Of a stretch of 64,000 nt of DNA, positions 1 to 9,257 are shown in pieces. The first letter of the stretch is position 1; every line of letters starts with the position of its first letter. A model generated the notes under the pieces. It worked only from the letters and a program-made list of their open reading frames with translations, was not told where the DNA came from and did no database searches. The DNA lies in assembly GCA_963766365.1 (NCBI GenBank), contig CAVXZK010000013.1, positions 1 through 64,000 on the forward strand, in the 5' to 3' direction. Both the position numbers and the translations under genes were made by a program. This DNA is from JALORV01 sp963766365. Its GTDB lineage: Bacteria; Pseudomonadota; Gammaproteobacteria; Burkholderiales; Burkholderiaceae_F.

Positions 1-306
1 GTACGACAGGCGGTAGGTGAGCGTGCTGTCGAGAATCTTGCGGTCCAGCCAGTACCAGCGCTTGCGGTAGAGCTCGAACTCGGTGTTGAAGTAGATGGCG
101 ATGCCCTTTAAGACCGCCTCCTCCAAGGCCTGCGGCATCTCGAACTCGAACGTGGCGTTGAGAACGAGGCCGCCGGTGCCGCCCGGCGCCGGCTCAAGCG
201 CGGCCGCGATGACACCGATGCGCTCGTCGGCCCGCGCCGTTGGCCCGGGGCCAGCCAGCAGCAGCAGGGAGACGAGCAGCGCGCGCAGCGCGGGAGCCAG
301 GGTCAT
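1..306 (-). CDS. DUF4390 family protein (N-terminal part, runs off window)
   Basis: The gene reads leftward and is cut by the window edge, so only about 102 N-terminal residues are visible. It begins with a signal-peptide-like stretch (MTLAPALRALLVSLLLLAG, then a polar region ending TARADERIG). The following segment, with FEFEMPQALEEAVLKGIAIYF and a YRKRWYWLDRKI motif, is typical of DUF4390 proteins. These small exported proteins are usually encoded between rsmB and an NtrY-like sensor kinase. The ATG overlaps the rsmB stop (ATGA), so the two are translationally coupled. The molecular function is unknown; family assignment is from the motif and the gene order. Confidence 0.8.
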   Translation of the reverse strand, partial: MTLAPALRALLVSLLLLAGPGPTARADERIGVIAAALEPAPGGTGGLVLNATFEFEMPQALEEAVLKGIAIYFNTEFELYRKRWYWLDRKILDSTLTYRLSY

Positions 307-1637
307 CGGGACTTGTCGAGGCGTGCGTAGAAGAATCCGTCGTGCAGCGTCGGTTCGGACCGCAGGTCATCCCAGGCCTCGGCGGGGCCGGTGGCCGGCA
401 GCAACTGCAGCACCGGCATTGCACCCGGGAGGGGACCCGGCACGGCCTCCGGATGGCGCCCGATGAATCGCGCGATCTGCTCGCTCCCTTCCTGCGGAAA
501 CACCGAGCACACGACGTAAAGCAATCTACCACCCACCCCCAGCAGCGGCCATAAAGCCTCGAGTAACTCGTGCTGCACCGTTGCCAAATGCGCAACATCG
601 GCCTCGCGGCGGAGCCACGGGATGTCGGGATGGCGACTGACGATGCCACTGGCGGTGCAGGGCGCGTCCAGCAGGATGCGGTCGAACGGGAGGCGATCCC
701 ACCATTTGGCCGGGGTTCGCCCGTCGGCCATGCGAATCAGCGCCGTGGCACCGATGCGGTCCAGGTTTTCCTGGATCCGCCGGGCGCGCTCGGCGTCGGC
801 TTCCAGCGCGGTCAGTTCGAGAGTCGCCAGCTCGGTCAGATGTGCGGTCTTGCCGCCCGGAGCAGCGCAGGCGTCGAGCACGCGCATGCCATCCACCACT
901 CCGAGCCACTCGGCGGCCAGCTGGGCGCCGGCGTCCTGGACCGAGACATCCCCGGCGTCAAAGCCGGGAATCCGCGTCACCGGAACCGGCTGGTGCAGCC
1001 AGACCGCCGACTGGCCGACCCGCGTCGCCGCTACCCCCTCGGCCGCGAGGCGGGCAAGGTAGTCGTCCACCGTGATACGGCGGCGATTGACCCGGACCAC
1101 CAGGGCTGGAGCACGCTGCTGGCTCTCCAGCACCGCACGCCACTGCTCGGGATGCGCCGCCCGTATCGCATCGATCCACCAGCGGGGCGCGTTGTATCGC
1201 ACCTCGTCGAGCTGCTGCAGGCGGTCGACCAGGGCCGGTTGCTGGCGCAGGAAGTTTCGCAGGACGGCGTTGATGAACCCGGCGGCCCCCACTGTCGCGT
1301 GATGGGATCGTGCCGCGGCGACGGCCTGGTCGACAACCGTATGCGGCGCATGCCGACCCGCGAGCAGCTGCGCCAACGCCACCGCGAGCAGTGCACGGAC
1401 CTCCGCGGCGGGTGGTCGCGCCGCCAGTTCGGCGATCACCCGCTCGCACAGCGCGCGTCGCCGGACGGCGCCATAGCTCACGTCCTGGACGGCGGCGCGG
1501 AGTTGCGACGGCCCCGACGGCACCTGTGTCGCGAGAGCGCGATCGAGCGACTGGCCGGCCGCGACCGACGCCCACACGTGCGCGCTGAGCGCCAGCACAT
1601 CCGCGAGCGGCGCTGAGAGGCCGCCCGGCTCGGTCAT
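303..1637 (-). CDS. rsmB: 16S rRNA (cytosine-967-C5)-methyltransferase RsmB
   Basis: Encodes 444 residues, close to the usual family length. The N-terminal half resembles the NusB-like RNA-binding domain (roughly residues 15-150, including AVQDVSYGAVRRR). The C-terminal half is a Rossmann methyltransferase with the SAM-binding stretch VLDACAAPGGKTAHL and the catalytic motif DAPCTASG. A second active-site cysteine is in LLYVVCSVFPQEG. It methylates C967 of 16S rRNA using S-adenosylmethionine in the cytoplasm. The start was chosen at the ATG overlapping the fmt stop codon (ATGA), although the frame stays open upstream. It belongs to the leftward fmt-rsmB-DUF4390 operon. Confidence 0.93.
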   Translation of the reverse strand: MTEPGGLSAPLADVLALSAHVWASVAAGQSLDRALATQVPSGPSQLRAAVQDVSYGAVRRRALCERVIAELAARPPAAEVRALLAVALAQLLAGRHAPHTVVDQAVAAARSHHATVGAAGFINAVLRNFLRQQPALVDRLQQLDEVRYNAPRWWIDAIRAAHPEQWRAVLESQQRAPALVVRVNRRRITVDDYLARLAAEGVAATRVGQSAVWLHQPVPVTRIPGFDAGDVSVQDAGAQLAAEWLGVVDGMRVLDACAAPGGKTAHLTELATLELTALEADAERARRIQENLDRIGATALIRMADGRTPAKWWDRLPFDRILLDAPCTASGIVSRHPDIPWLRREADVAHLATVQHELLEALWPLLGVGGRLLYVVCSVFPQEGSEQIARFIGRHPEAVPGPLPGAMPVLQLLPATGPAEAWDDLRSEPTLHDGFFYARLDKSR

Positions 1638-2621
1638 GCCGGCCCGTCGGCGAGACGCTGGGCCACCGATAACGGATGCCCGGCCAGGAACTCGCGCGCT
1701 GGCAAGCGCTTGCCGCCGGCCCGCTGCAGCTCGATCAGGCGCAGGCTGCCCTGGCCGCAGACGACTTCGATGCCCGCGGGACCCGCGGCCATGATGGTCC
1801 CGGGATCCGCCGGCGCAACGCGCACCTCCGCATTCGCGCGCCACACCCGGATCACGACATCGTCGAGACGCGTCTGCGCCACAGGAAACGGGTCATACGC
1901 GCGCACCTTGCGCGCAAGGGCCACGGCCGGCAGGCGCCAGTCGAGCCAGGCCTCTGACTTGTCGATCTTGTTCGCGTAGGTCGCGCCCGCTGCGGGCTGC
2001 GGCTCCGCGCGCAGTGTCGACATCGAGCGCAGTGCCTGCACCAGCAGGCGCCCTCCGAGGTCGGCCAGCCGCACAGTCAGCTGGCCGGTCGTCTCGTCCG
2101 GGCCGATCGCAAGAGGCTCCGCCAGCAGCATCGGACCCGTGTCCAGGCCGGCCTCCATCTGCATGATCGTGATACCGGTGCTCTGCATCACCGGCCTCGA
2201 TCGCCCGGGCGACAGGCGCCGCGCCGCGCCAGCGCGGCAGCAAGGAGGCGTGTACGTTGATCGCGGTCAGCGGCGGACTCCAGTCGTCGCGCAGGCCGCG
2301 CGGAATGTCGAGCACGGCCTGCGGCAGGATCAGGCCGTAGGCGGCAACGACCAGCACGTCGGGCTGGGCCTGCGCCAGCCGCTGCTGAGCAAGCAACGCG
2401 TCGGGACCCTTGCGCAGCGAGGTCGGCGTGTCGACCGCCAGGCCATGCGCCTGTGCAAGCTGCTTCACTGCACTCGGGGTCAGTCGCATGCCGCGACCCG
2501 CCGGGCGATCAGGCTGCGTCAGCACCAGCGGAATCGTCCAGCCCGCCGTCGCGGCCGCCTCGATCAGTGCCGCCAGCGATCGCGAGGCGAAGTCAGGCGT
2601 TCCGGCGAAAACGATGCGCAT
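1634..2621 (-). CDS. fmt: methionyl-tRNA formyltransferase, interrupted by a one-base frameshift
   Basis: Fmt formylates Met-tRNAfMet for initiation. The N-terminal frame (from the ATG at 2621) carries RIVFAGTPDFA, the SLLPRWRGAAP catalytic region and then AIEAGDAE. After that the reading continues only in the next frame as TGITIMQMEAGLDTGPML and runs to the stop at 1634. Removing one base near position 2180 restores GDAETGITIMQM, the expected family sequence, giving a full-length protein of about 328 residues. Both halves are well conserved, so a sequencing or assembly error is likelier than a true pseudogene. It overlaps rsmB by 4 bp. The usual partner def is 3.4 kb away, separated by three inserted genes. 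Confidence 0.9.
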
Positions 2622-2763
2622 CGCCGCATTCTAGGTGGGGTCATGCCGCGCCCGATGCGTTTACCATCGGGGCAATGATGTGGCCGCGACCGCCAGGGCG
2701 CTGGACCACGCGGCGGACCAACAGCGGTCTAATTCGCCGGTAGAACGACATCGAGGGAGACGC

Positions 2764-4236
2764 TTGAAGCCCCTGTCCGGGTTGGACTCGCTGTTCCTGC
2801 ATCTGGAAACACCGGCGACGCCGATGCATGTCGGCGCGGTCCACCTGCTCGAGCGTCCCCGTCGGGGCGGCGACTTCCTCGCACGCGTGCGGCGCCATGT
2901 GGCCACGCGCCTGCATCTGTCGCCCGTGTTCACGCGGCAGCTCGCCAGCATGCCGCTGGACTTTGCCAATCCGGTCTGGGTGCGCGCCGACGAGGTCGAC
3001 CTCGAGCGCCATGTGGTCCGCGTGACGCTGCCCCCTCCGGGCTCGCTCGCACAACTCGAGGCGGCCGTGGCCCGCCTGCATGCCCAGCCTTTGGACCGCG
3101 CCCGACCACTGTGGCGGTTCCATGTGATCGAAGGCTTGCAGGACGGCGGCCTCGGCTTCTACACGAAGATCCACCACGCAACGCTCGACGGCGCCTCGGG
3201 TGTCGCGTTGGCGCACGCACTGCTCGATCTCGCGCCGACACCCCGCAAGGTCGAGGGACCCCGACGCCGGCAGCCCGATCATCCCGGCCTGGTGGCGCTC
3301 GTCGGCACGGCATTCAGGGTAACCGGCTCGCAGACCGTGAACCTCGTGCGACAGCTGCCCGCGCTTGCGCGGGTTGCCGCGAAGCTCCTGACCAGCTCCA
3401 CCGGCTTCAGCCGCAATCTGGCGTTCGGGCCGCGCGCTCCGTTCAACCGCGTCATCGATGGCGGCCGCAGCTTCGCGACCGCCTCACTGCCGCTCGCCGA
3501 AGTGCGACGCATTGCCACGGTACAGGGCGCGACACTGAACGACGTGGTACTCGCGCTGGTCAGTGGCGCGCTGCGGACGTACATGAAGCCACGCGGCGGC
3601 GTGCCGAAAAAGTCGATGGTGGCGGCGATGCCGGTGTCCCTCCGCGAAGCCGGCAACATCGAGGCGACGACGCTGGCGACGATGACGCTGGCTTCCCTGG
3701 CGACGAACGTTGCCGACCCGATCGAACGACTGCGCGCGATCCAGGCATCGACGCGCGCGGCGAAGGATGTAACGCGACAGCTGAAGGGCGTCATTCCGAC
3801 CGACTTTCCTTCGCTCGGACTGCCTTGGCTGCTGTCAGCGGCCGCCGGACTGTACGGCCGCACGGCACTGGCCGATCGCATCCCGCCGATCGCGAATCTC
3901 GTCATATCGAACGTTCCCGGTCCGGAAGCACCGCTGTACCTCGCTGGCGCGCGTCTGAAAACCTATTGGCCGGTGTCGATCGTCGAGCACGGTCTGGGTC
4001 TGAACATCACGCTGCAGAGCTACGCCGGGTCGCTGGACTTCGGCATCCTCGCCGCGCGCGTGGGCATGCCGGACGCCAGACCCGTGGCGCGCGGCCTGTA
4101 TGAGGCACTCGCCGAGCTCGCAGAGGCCAGCGACAAGGCTGTTGCTCCGGCCGAAGACTCCTCCGATCGCAACGGGGCGGCCTCGCCGGCACGCTCCGCG
4201 CGTGCCACAAGGCGCGCCGCGCCGAGCTCGCAATAA
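2764..4236 (+). CDS. wax ester synthase/diacylglycerol acyltransferase family (WS/DGAT)
   Basis: Encodes 490 residues. It has the WS/DGAT hallmarks: the active-site HHxxxDG motif (HHATLDG, about residue 138), an upstream PLW segment (ARPLWRFHVIEG), a central NDVVLALVSGALR stretch and the late VISNVPGP motif. These enzymes esterify fatty alcohols or diacylglycerol with acyl-CoA, making wax esters or triacylglycerol at the inner membrane. I chose the TTG at 2764 because a GAGGGAGA ribosome-binding site lies just before it, and the product then starts KPLSGLDSLFLHLET as in the family. The tail after about residue 455 is Ala/Ser-rich and probably disordered. It is followed by an alpha/beta hydrolase gene. 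Actual lipid product unknown. Confidence 0.9.
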   Translation: MKPLSGLDSLFLHLETPATPMHVGAVHLLERPRRGGDFLARVRRHVATRLHLSPVFTRQLASMPLDFANPVWVRADEVDLERHVVRVTLPPPGSLAQLEAAVARLHAQPLDRARPLWRFHVIEGLQDGGLGFYTKIHHATLDGASGVALAHALLDLAPTPRKVEGPRRRQPDHPGLVALVGTAFRVTGSQTVNLVRQLPALARVAAKLLTSSTGFSRNLAFGPRAPFNRVIDGGRSFATASLPLAEVRRIATVQGATLNDVVLALVSGALRTYMKPRGGVPKKSMVAAMPVSLREAGNIEATTLATMTLASLATNVADPIERLRAIQASTRAAKDVTRQLKGVIPTDFPSLGLPWLLSAAAGLYGRTALADRIPPIANLVISNVPGPEAPLYLAGARLKTYWPVSIVEHGLGLNITLQSYAGSLDFGILAARVGMPDARPVARGLYEALAELAEASDKAVAPAEDSSDRNGAASPARSARATRRAAPSSQ

Positions 4237-4262
4237 AACTATTCGCACCTATCTTCTGTTCG

Positions 4263-5060
4263 ATGCACAACTCGCACCCGCAGCACTGGTACGACTTCGA
4301 CATGATGCGTGCGCCCGGCTTTGTGCGCCTGGCGCTCGAATGGCGCGCGCCGTGGGAATTTGGCGCCACGATGCTGGCCGCCCCGTGGCTCAACCAGCTG
4401 CCGGACGGCGACGGGCATCCGGTCATCGTGTTTCCTGGCCTGATGGCGTCGGATGCCTCGACCAAGCCGTTGCGCGGGTTCCTCGAGCGCAAGCGCTACT
4501 CCGTCCATGGCTGGGACCGGGGTTCGAACCTGGGCCCGAAGGAAGGTGTACTCGAGCACTGCATGGATCTGGTCCGCAAACTGCGCCGGCAGTACAAGCG
4601 GAAAGTCAGCCTGATCGGCTGGAGCCTTGGCGGCATCTACGCGCGCGAGCTGGCCAAGGACTTTCCGAAGGACGTGCGGCAGGTCATCACTCTGGGAACT
4701 CCGTTCACCGGGCACCCCAAGGCCACCAATGCGTGGCGGCTCTACGAACTCGTCACCGGCCACCGCATCGGCGCGCCGGACATCCACGAGCCGTTGCGGC
4801 TGCCGCCGCCGGTGCCGACCACATCGATTTACAGCCGGACCGATGGCGTCGTCGCCTGGCAATGCAGTGTCGAGCGCCACAGCGCTCACTCCGAGAACAT
4901 CGAGGTCGAAGCGAGCCACTTCGGCATCGGGCTCAACCCGCTCGCCTGGTATGCCATCGCGGATCGGCTCGCGCAGCCCGAAGGCGAATGGCGGCACTTC
5001 GACCGCACCGGCTCATTGCGCTGGCTGTACCGCGATCCGTCGCGCAAGGCCTGGTTCTGA
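4263..5060 (+). CDS. alpha/beta-hydrolase fold esterase/lipase-like protein
   Basis: Encodes 265 residues with no clear signal peptide. The nucleophile elbow is GWSLGG (around residue 120). Likely acid and base residues lie in SRTDGVVAW and the later ASHFGIG segment. The N-terminal HPVIVFPGLMASD looks like the oxyanion-hole strand. Relatives are PGAP1/lipase-like hydrolases, often encoded beside WS/DGAT acyltransferases. The WS/DGAT gene ends 26 bp upstream on the same strand, so they are probably co-transcribed. A role in releasing acyl chains from neutral lipids is inferred from context only; the substrate cannot be read from the sequence. Confidence 0.8.
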   Translation: MHNSHPQHWYDFDMMRAPGFVRLALEWRAPWEFGATMLAAPWLNQLPDGDGHPVIVFPGLMASDASTKPLRGFLERKRYSVHGWDRGSNLGPKEGVLEHCMDLVRKLRRQYKRKVSLIGWSLGGIYARELAKDFPKDVRQVITLGTPFTGHPKATNAWRLYELVTGHRIGAPDIHEPLRLPPPVPTTSIYSRTDGVVAWQCSVERHSAHSENIEVEASHFGIGLNPLAWYAIADRLAQPEGEWRHFDRTGSLRWLYRDPSRKAWF

Positions 5061-5077
5061 CCGCTTTCTTGACTGCG

Positions 5078-6004
5078 ATGGCACAGATCGAGGCGAACGG
5101 CATCACGCTCGATGTCGAGGACAACGGCGATCGCAGCGCACCTGTGTTGCTGCTGATCATGGGTCTCGGCATGCCCGCGGCGCTCTGGCCCGACGGCTTC
5201 GTCGAGCGGCTGCTCGCGTCCGGGCTACGGGTGATCCGCTTTGATAACCGCGACTGCGGCCACTCGACCCGGCTGCGCTCGGCCACCTCGACGCGCAACC
5301 TGCCCGGCGCGATAGCACGTGCTCTGCTGCGCCTACCGGTGCGTGCGCCGTACACGCTCGACGACATGGCCGACGACGCCGCCGCGCTGCTGACCGCGCT
5401 CGAGATCGGTCGCGCGCATATCGTCGGCGCCTCGATGGGCGGCATGATTGCGCAGGTGCTGGCGGCGCGCCATCCCGAGCGCGTCGCGAGCCTCACGTCG
5501 ATCATGTCCGGTAGCGGTAATCCCAGTCCGCGGGTCGCTTTCGGCAAGCCGCGTGCACTGCGCGCGATCCTGCATCGACCACGCAACGTCGACGATGTCG
5601 AGCAGATCACCGATCACTTCGTTCGCGTGTTCGGCGTGATCGGCAGCCCGGGCTATACGAGCGAGCCGCAGCTGCTGCGCCAGCAGCTTGAACGCGTGGC
5701 CCGCCGCGGCTATTACCCGGCCGGCACGGCGCGGCAACTGCTTGCGATCCTCGCGTCGGGCGACCGACGTCCGCAACTGGCGCGCATCACCGCACCGACT
5801 CTGGTGATCCACGGCCAGGAGGATCCGCTGCTGCCGCCGGCGGCCGGCATCGACACCGCGCGACATATTCGCGGCGCAAGGCTCGAGCTGATTCCCGGGA
5901 TGGGCCATGACTTCCCGCCGGCGCTGCAGCCGAGAATCGCCGACATGATCACCGCGCACGTCATCGCTTCAGACGCCGCGATTCGGTTGCCGGCCGCGGC
6001 GTAG
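5078..6004 (+). CDS. alpha/beta hydrolase
   Basis: Encodes 308 residues starting MAQIEANGITLDVED. It has the alpha/beta hydrolase core: oxyanion strand LLLIMGLGMP, the FDNRDCGHS loop, nucleophile elbow GASMGGMIAQ (Ser near residue 120), acid-bearing HGQEDPLLP and the C-terminal histidine in PGMGHDF. It resembles the broad esterase/aromatic-ester-hydrolase class that includes rifamycin-ester and haloalkane-type hydrolases, so the substrate cannot be assigned. It begins 17 bp after the preceding hydrolase and is the third gene of a rightward set. The frame is open far upstream, but the ATG at 5078 gives the natural family N-terminus. It converges on def, 19 bp away. Confidence 0.85.
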   Translation: MAQIEANGITLDVEDNGDRSAPVLLLIMGLGMPAALWPDGFVERLLASGLRVIRFDNRDCGHSTRLRSATSTRNLPGAIARALLRLPVRAPYTLDDMADDAAALLTALEIGRAHIVGASMGGMIAQVLAARHPERVASLTSIMSGSGNPSPRVAFGKPRALRAILHRPRNVDDVEQITDHFVRVFGVIGSPGYTSEPQLLRQQLERVARRGYYPAGTARQLLAILASGDRRPQLARITAPTLVIHGQEDPLLPPAAGIDTARHIRGARLELIPGMGHDFPPALQPRIADMITAHVIASDAAIRLPAAA

Positions 6005-6023
6005 CAAACCCGCGAAGCCGGAC

Positions 6024-6531
6024 TCAGGCGGCGCGGGTGCGCCGCTTCTTCATCTTCGTCTTGATGCGTTCCTGCTTGAGCGGCGACAGGTACTCGACGA
6101 ACACCTTGCCCAGCAGGTGATCCATCTCGTGCTGAATGCAAACCGCGAGCAGCCCGCTGCATTCGCGCTCGAACGGCTGTCCCTGCACATCGAAGGCCTT
6201 CACTCGGACACGCTCCGGGCGCGTGACGGCGTCATAGACGCCGGGCACCGAAAGACACCCCTCCTCGCACTCGACCTGCTCTTCCGACGCCCAGAGGATT
6301 TCCGGATTGATGAACACCAGCAGTTCATTCTTTGCCTCGGAGGTGTCGATGACGATCACGCACTCGTGCACATCCACCTGCGTGGCTGCGAGGCCGACGC
6401 CGGGCGCGTCATACATCGTCTCGGCCATGTCTGCGACCAGTCGGCGCAGGCGATCATCGAACACGGTGACCGGACGCGCGACCGTGCGCAGTCGCGCGTC
6501 GGGGTACTCCGAGTATCGGCAGCAATGCCAC
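6024..6531 (-). CDS. def: peptide deformylase, frameshift near the N-terminus
   Basis: Removes the formyl group from nascent proteins; an Fe2+/Zn2+ enzyme. All three motifs are present: GVGLAATQ, EGCLSVP and the metal-binding HEMDH (QHEMDHLLGK). The tail is basic (KTKMKKRRTR). The conserved frame starts only at EYPDARLRTVARPV. Upstream of it a neighbouring frame reads from a GTG at 6531 as VALLPIL, the normal family start. One extra base at 6509-6510 (CTCGGAG where CTCGAG is expected) separates the two. An alternative reading keeps the frame open to an ATG at 6545 with an atypical N-terminus (MENESWHCC...). The one-base error fits better, and makes this the second broken translation gene here. 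Confidence 0.9.
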
Positions 6532-6868
6532 GATTCGTTCTCCAAACGCCCAGGTCACGTGCCCCGGACGATCGGGCTAAGTCCCGGCCTCTGACCCTGC
6601 TTTTCGCGCGCCCTCGCCACCGCATTTGCCGCCACACTGCGGCCGGATGAGTGGTCGACAGGTCTCGTCCGAGTTCGCCCCACGCCTTTCGGCATCGCGC
6701 CTAGTCGGGATCGGCCCACTTGGGTATCCGTTGCTATATCAAGGCACTAGGGGCAGAATCTGACGCCCTGTCTCAGGTTATATCGCAGTCGGTCCCGAAG
6801 ATTTCAAGTCGGGCAGCCGAGCCCGCGGGACAGTGCGAAACCCCGCCGGACGGCCAGAGGGAGCTTGC
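6532..6868. other. intergenic region between def and the LysM gene
   Basis: About 335 bp between divergent genes. It must hold the promoters for def (leftward) and for the LysM-dprA-smg set (rightward). A TTATAT hexamer at 6778-6783 resembles a -10 element, but I see no matching -35 at the right distance. No convincing coding frame, tRNA or strong terminator is visible. A GAGGGAG-type ribosome-binding site for the LysM gene lies at 6857-6863. Confidence 0.4.
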
Positions 6869-8107
6869 ATGAAGAAGACTAGCATGGGCGTTCTCGCCGC
6901 CGTCGCTTGCGCCACAGTAGCCGGCAGCGGTGTCGCCTTGGCGCAATCGGCCACCAGCCGCTACCCGATCACGACGGAGCAGCGTGCGACAGCAGACCAG
7001 GTAGCGCAGGCGGGCGTGCCGCTTTCGGCGTTGGCGCCCGATGCGCCCGACCGCTATGTCGTCAAACGCGGCGACACGCTCTGGGGGCTTTCCAGCATGT
7101 ACCTCACGAGTCCGTGGCGCTGGCCCGAACTCTGGGGCATGAACAGGCAGGAGATCGCCAATCCGCACCTGATCTATCCGGGGCAGGAGCTGCTGCTGGT
7201 GAAATCAGATGGGCGTGCGAGGCTCGAAATCGCAGGTGGCGCAGGTTCCGGAGGCCCCAGTGGTGAAGGCAAGCTGTCGCCGCAGATCCGCGAGGTCACG
7301 GGCGACCGGGCAGCGATCCGCAGCATCCCCAGCAACCTGATCGAGCCGTTCCTGTCGCAGCCGCTGGTGCTCGAACCCCGCGCGCTCGACGGCGCGGCCC
7401 GCATCATTGCAACGCAGGAGGGCCGGGTCTACGTCGGCCGTGGCGACGAGGCATACGCCCGCGGAATCGCGGACGACAGCGTGAAGAACTACAGCGTCTT
7501 CCGTCCGCTGCGGCCGCTGTTCGACCCGGACGATGTGGACAAGAAGCGCCCCATCGCCTACGAGGCCAAGTACCTGGGAGCAGCCAGCATGGTGCGGCCG
7601 GGTGAAGTGGCCAAGGTGCACATCGATTCCTTCAAGGAAGAGATCGGCATCGGCGACCGGATGCTGCCGATCGACATCCAGCCGATCCTGAACTACATGC
7701 CGAAGGCACCCAGCCGGCCCGTCGAAGCGCGCGTCATTTCTGTCTATGACGGCGTGCAGTACGCCGGCGGCCTGCGCATCATCACGCTCAATCGCGGCAC
7801 GAATGACGGGCTGGTCATCGGCGACGTGCTGCAACTGTGGCGCGCCGGAGCAACGATCAAGGACCGAACGCTGCCGGGTAACCAGTTCGTCAAGCTGCCG
7901 GACGAGCAACTCGGCCTCGGTTTCGTCTTCCGCGTCTTCCCCGGCATTTCCTACGCGCTGGTCCAGCGCGCAACGTTGCCGGTCGAAATCGGCGATCGCG
8001 CCGCGGACCCTACCGAGGAGATCGACCTGCCGGTGCTTCGGCGTCCGCAAGAGACCGAGGCGGACCGGGTGTTGCGACAGCCCCTGCGCCCGGCCACCGT
8101 CCAGTAA
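6869..8107 (+). CDS. secreted LysM peptidoglycan-binding domain protein
   Basis: Encodes 412 residues. The chosen ATG follows an AGAGGGAG ribosome-binding site and starts a clear signal peptide (KKTSMGVLAAVACATVAG...ALA). One LysM domain follows at about residues 68-115: RYVVKRGDTLWGLSSMYL, then PHLIYPGQELLL. The remaining roughly 290 residues have no recognised domain, apart from a repeated strand-rich pattern with a turn such as LNRGTNDGLVIGDVL. Genes of this type sit directly upstream of dprA in many beta- and gammaproteobacteria. It is probably a periplasmic cell-wall-binding protein. Its stop is 11 bp before dprA, so they likely form one operon. Confidence 0.85.
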   Translation: MKKTSMGVLAAVACATVAGSGVALAQSATSRYPITTEQRATADQVAQAGVPLSALAPDAPDRYVVKRGDTLWGLSSMYLTSPWRWPELWGMNRQEIANPHLIYPGQELLLVKSDGRARLEIAGGAGSGGPSGEGKLSPQIREVTGDRAAIRSIPSNLIEPFLSQPLVLEPRALDGAARIIATQEGRVYVGRGDEAYARGIADDSVKNYSVFRPLRPLFDPDDVDKKRPIAYEAKYLGAASMVRPGEVAKVHIDSFKEEIGIGDRMLPIDIQPILNYMPKAPSRPVEARVISVYDGVQYAGGLRIITLNRGTNDGLVIGDVLQLWRAGATIKDRTLPGNQFVKLPDEQLGLGFVFRVFPGISYALVQRATLPVEIGDRAADPTEEIDLPVLRRPQETEADRVLRQPLRPATVQ

Positions 8108-8118
8108 CCGCGCCGCCC

Positions 8119-9216
8119 GTGCAGGCGGCCGAACTCGCGGGATGGCTGCGGCTGGTCGCCACGCCGGGCCTCGGCCCGCGAACGGCTCGTCACCTGCTTT
8201 CATCCTTTGGGCTGCCTGACGCGATCTTCACGGCGGGCGTACATGCGCTGCTCCGCGCAGTTCCGGAACCGCTGGCCCGCGTGCTCGCTGCTCCACCCAG
8301 CGCGGACCTCCAGTCCACCATTGATGCGACCGAGCACTGGCTCGCCTCCTCGCCGTCGCACGCGCTGATCTCGCTGGCTGACAGCGACTATCCGCAACTG
8401 CTACTGACCACGCCCGACCCGCCGCCGGTACTCTTTGCGATCGGTCGCGTCGACCTGCTGAACCGCCCAGCGCTCGCCGTCGTCGGCAGCCGCAACGCCA
8501 CCCAACAGGGCGTAGCCAACGCCCAAGCCTTCGCCGACGCCCTCGCCCGCGCTGGGCTGACGATCGTGAGCGGGCTGGCGCTCGGAATCGACACTGCCGC
8601 ACACCGCGGGGCGCTCGATGCCGACAGCGATGCGTCGACGATCGCGGTCGTCGGCACCGGTGTCGATGCAATCTACCCGACGAGCAACCGCGCCCTGACC
8701 CAGCGCATCCGCGCTGAAGGCCTCGTCATCTCCGAGTTTCCTCTGCGCACTCCGGCGATTGCGCACAACTTCCCACGGCGCAACCGCATCGTCGCCGGCC
8801 TCGTTCGTGGTGTCCTGGTGGTCGAGGCCGCCTTGCGCTCCGGCTCTCTGATCACCGCGCGCCTGGCGGCGGACGCCGGGCGCGATGTGTTCGCGATCCC
8901 GGGTTCGATCCATTCACCGCTGGCGAAGGGCTGTCATCGCCTGATCCGCGAAGGCGCAAAGCTGGTCGAGTCCGCGCACGACATCGCCGAGGACCTCGGA
9001 CTCGAGCGCGGGGCCGCAGCGACGCCCGATGCGACCGTCAAGGCCGGTCCGCATGGCGAACTGCTCGCGCTGCTCGGCCACGATCCGGTTGACATCGACA
9101 CGCTCGCGCAGCGCACCGGGCGCGATGCTGCAAACCTCGCCGCGTCTCTGCTGGAACTCGAACTGGCACAAGATATTGAGCGTCTGCCGGGTAACCGCTA
9201 CCAAAGGTTGCGGTAG
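8119..9216 (+). CDS. dprA: DNA-processing protein DprA (Smf)
   Basis: Encodes 365 residues from a GTG start 11 bp after the LysM gene. DprA loads RecA on incoming single-stranded DNA during natural transformation. The Rossmann-like core is evident: LAVVGSRNAT, IVSGLALGIDTAAHRGAL, VGTGVDAIYP, FPRRNRIVAGL and EAALRSGSLITARLA. A C-terminal winged-helix region follows (about residues 305-360). The N-terminal region (LRLVATPGLGPRTARHLL) looks like the helix-hairpin-helix/SAM-like extension. Presence does not by itself prove competence, since no pil or com genes are in the window. The gene order dprA-smg-topoisomerase is the conserved one. Confidence 0.93.
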   Translation: MQAAELAGWLRLVATPGLGPRTARHLLSSFGLPDAIFTAGVHALLRAVPEPLARVLAAPPSADLQSTIDATEHWLASSPSHALISLADSDYPQLLLTTPDPPPVLFAIGRVDLLNRPALAVVGSRNATQQGVANAQAFADALARAGLTIVSGLALGIDTAAHRGALDADSDASTIAVVGTGVDAIYPTSNRALTQRIRAEGLVISEFPLRTPAIAHNFPRRNRIVAGLVRGVLVVEAALRSGSLITARLAADAGRDVFAIPGSIHSPLAKGCHRLIREGAKLVESAHDIAEDLGLERGAAATPDATVKAGPHGELLALLGHDPVDIDTLAQRTGRDAANLAASLLELELAQDIERLPGNRYQRLR

Positions 9217-9257
9217 GGCTTTACAGCAACCGCCTGCTCGCATAGAGTCCAACCACG

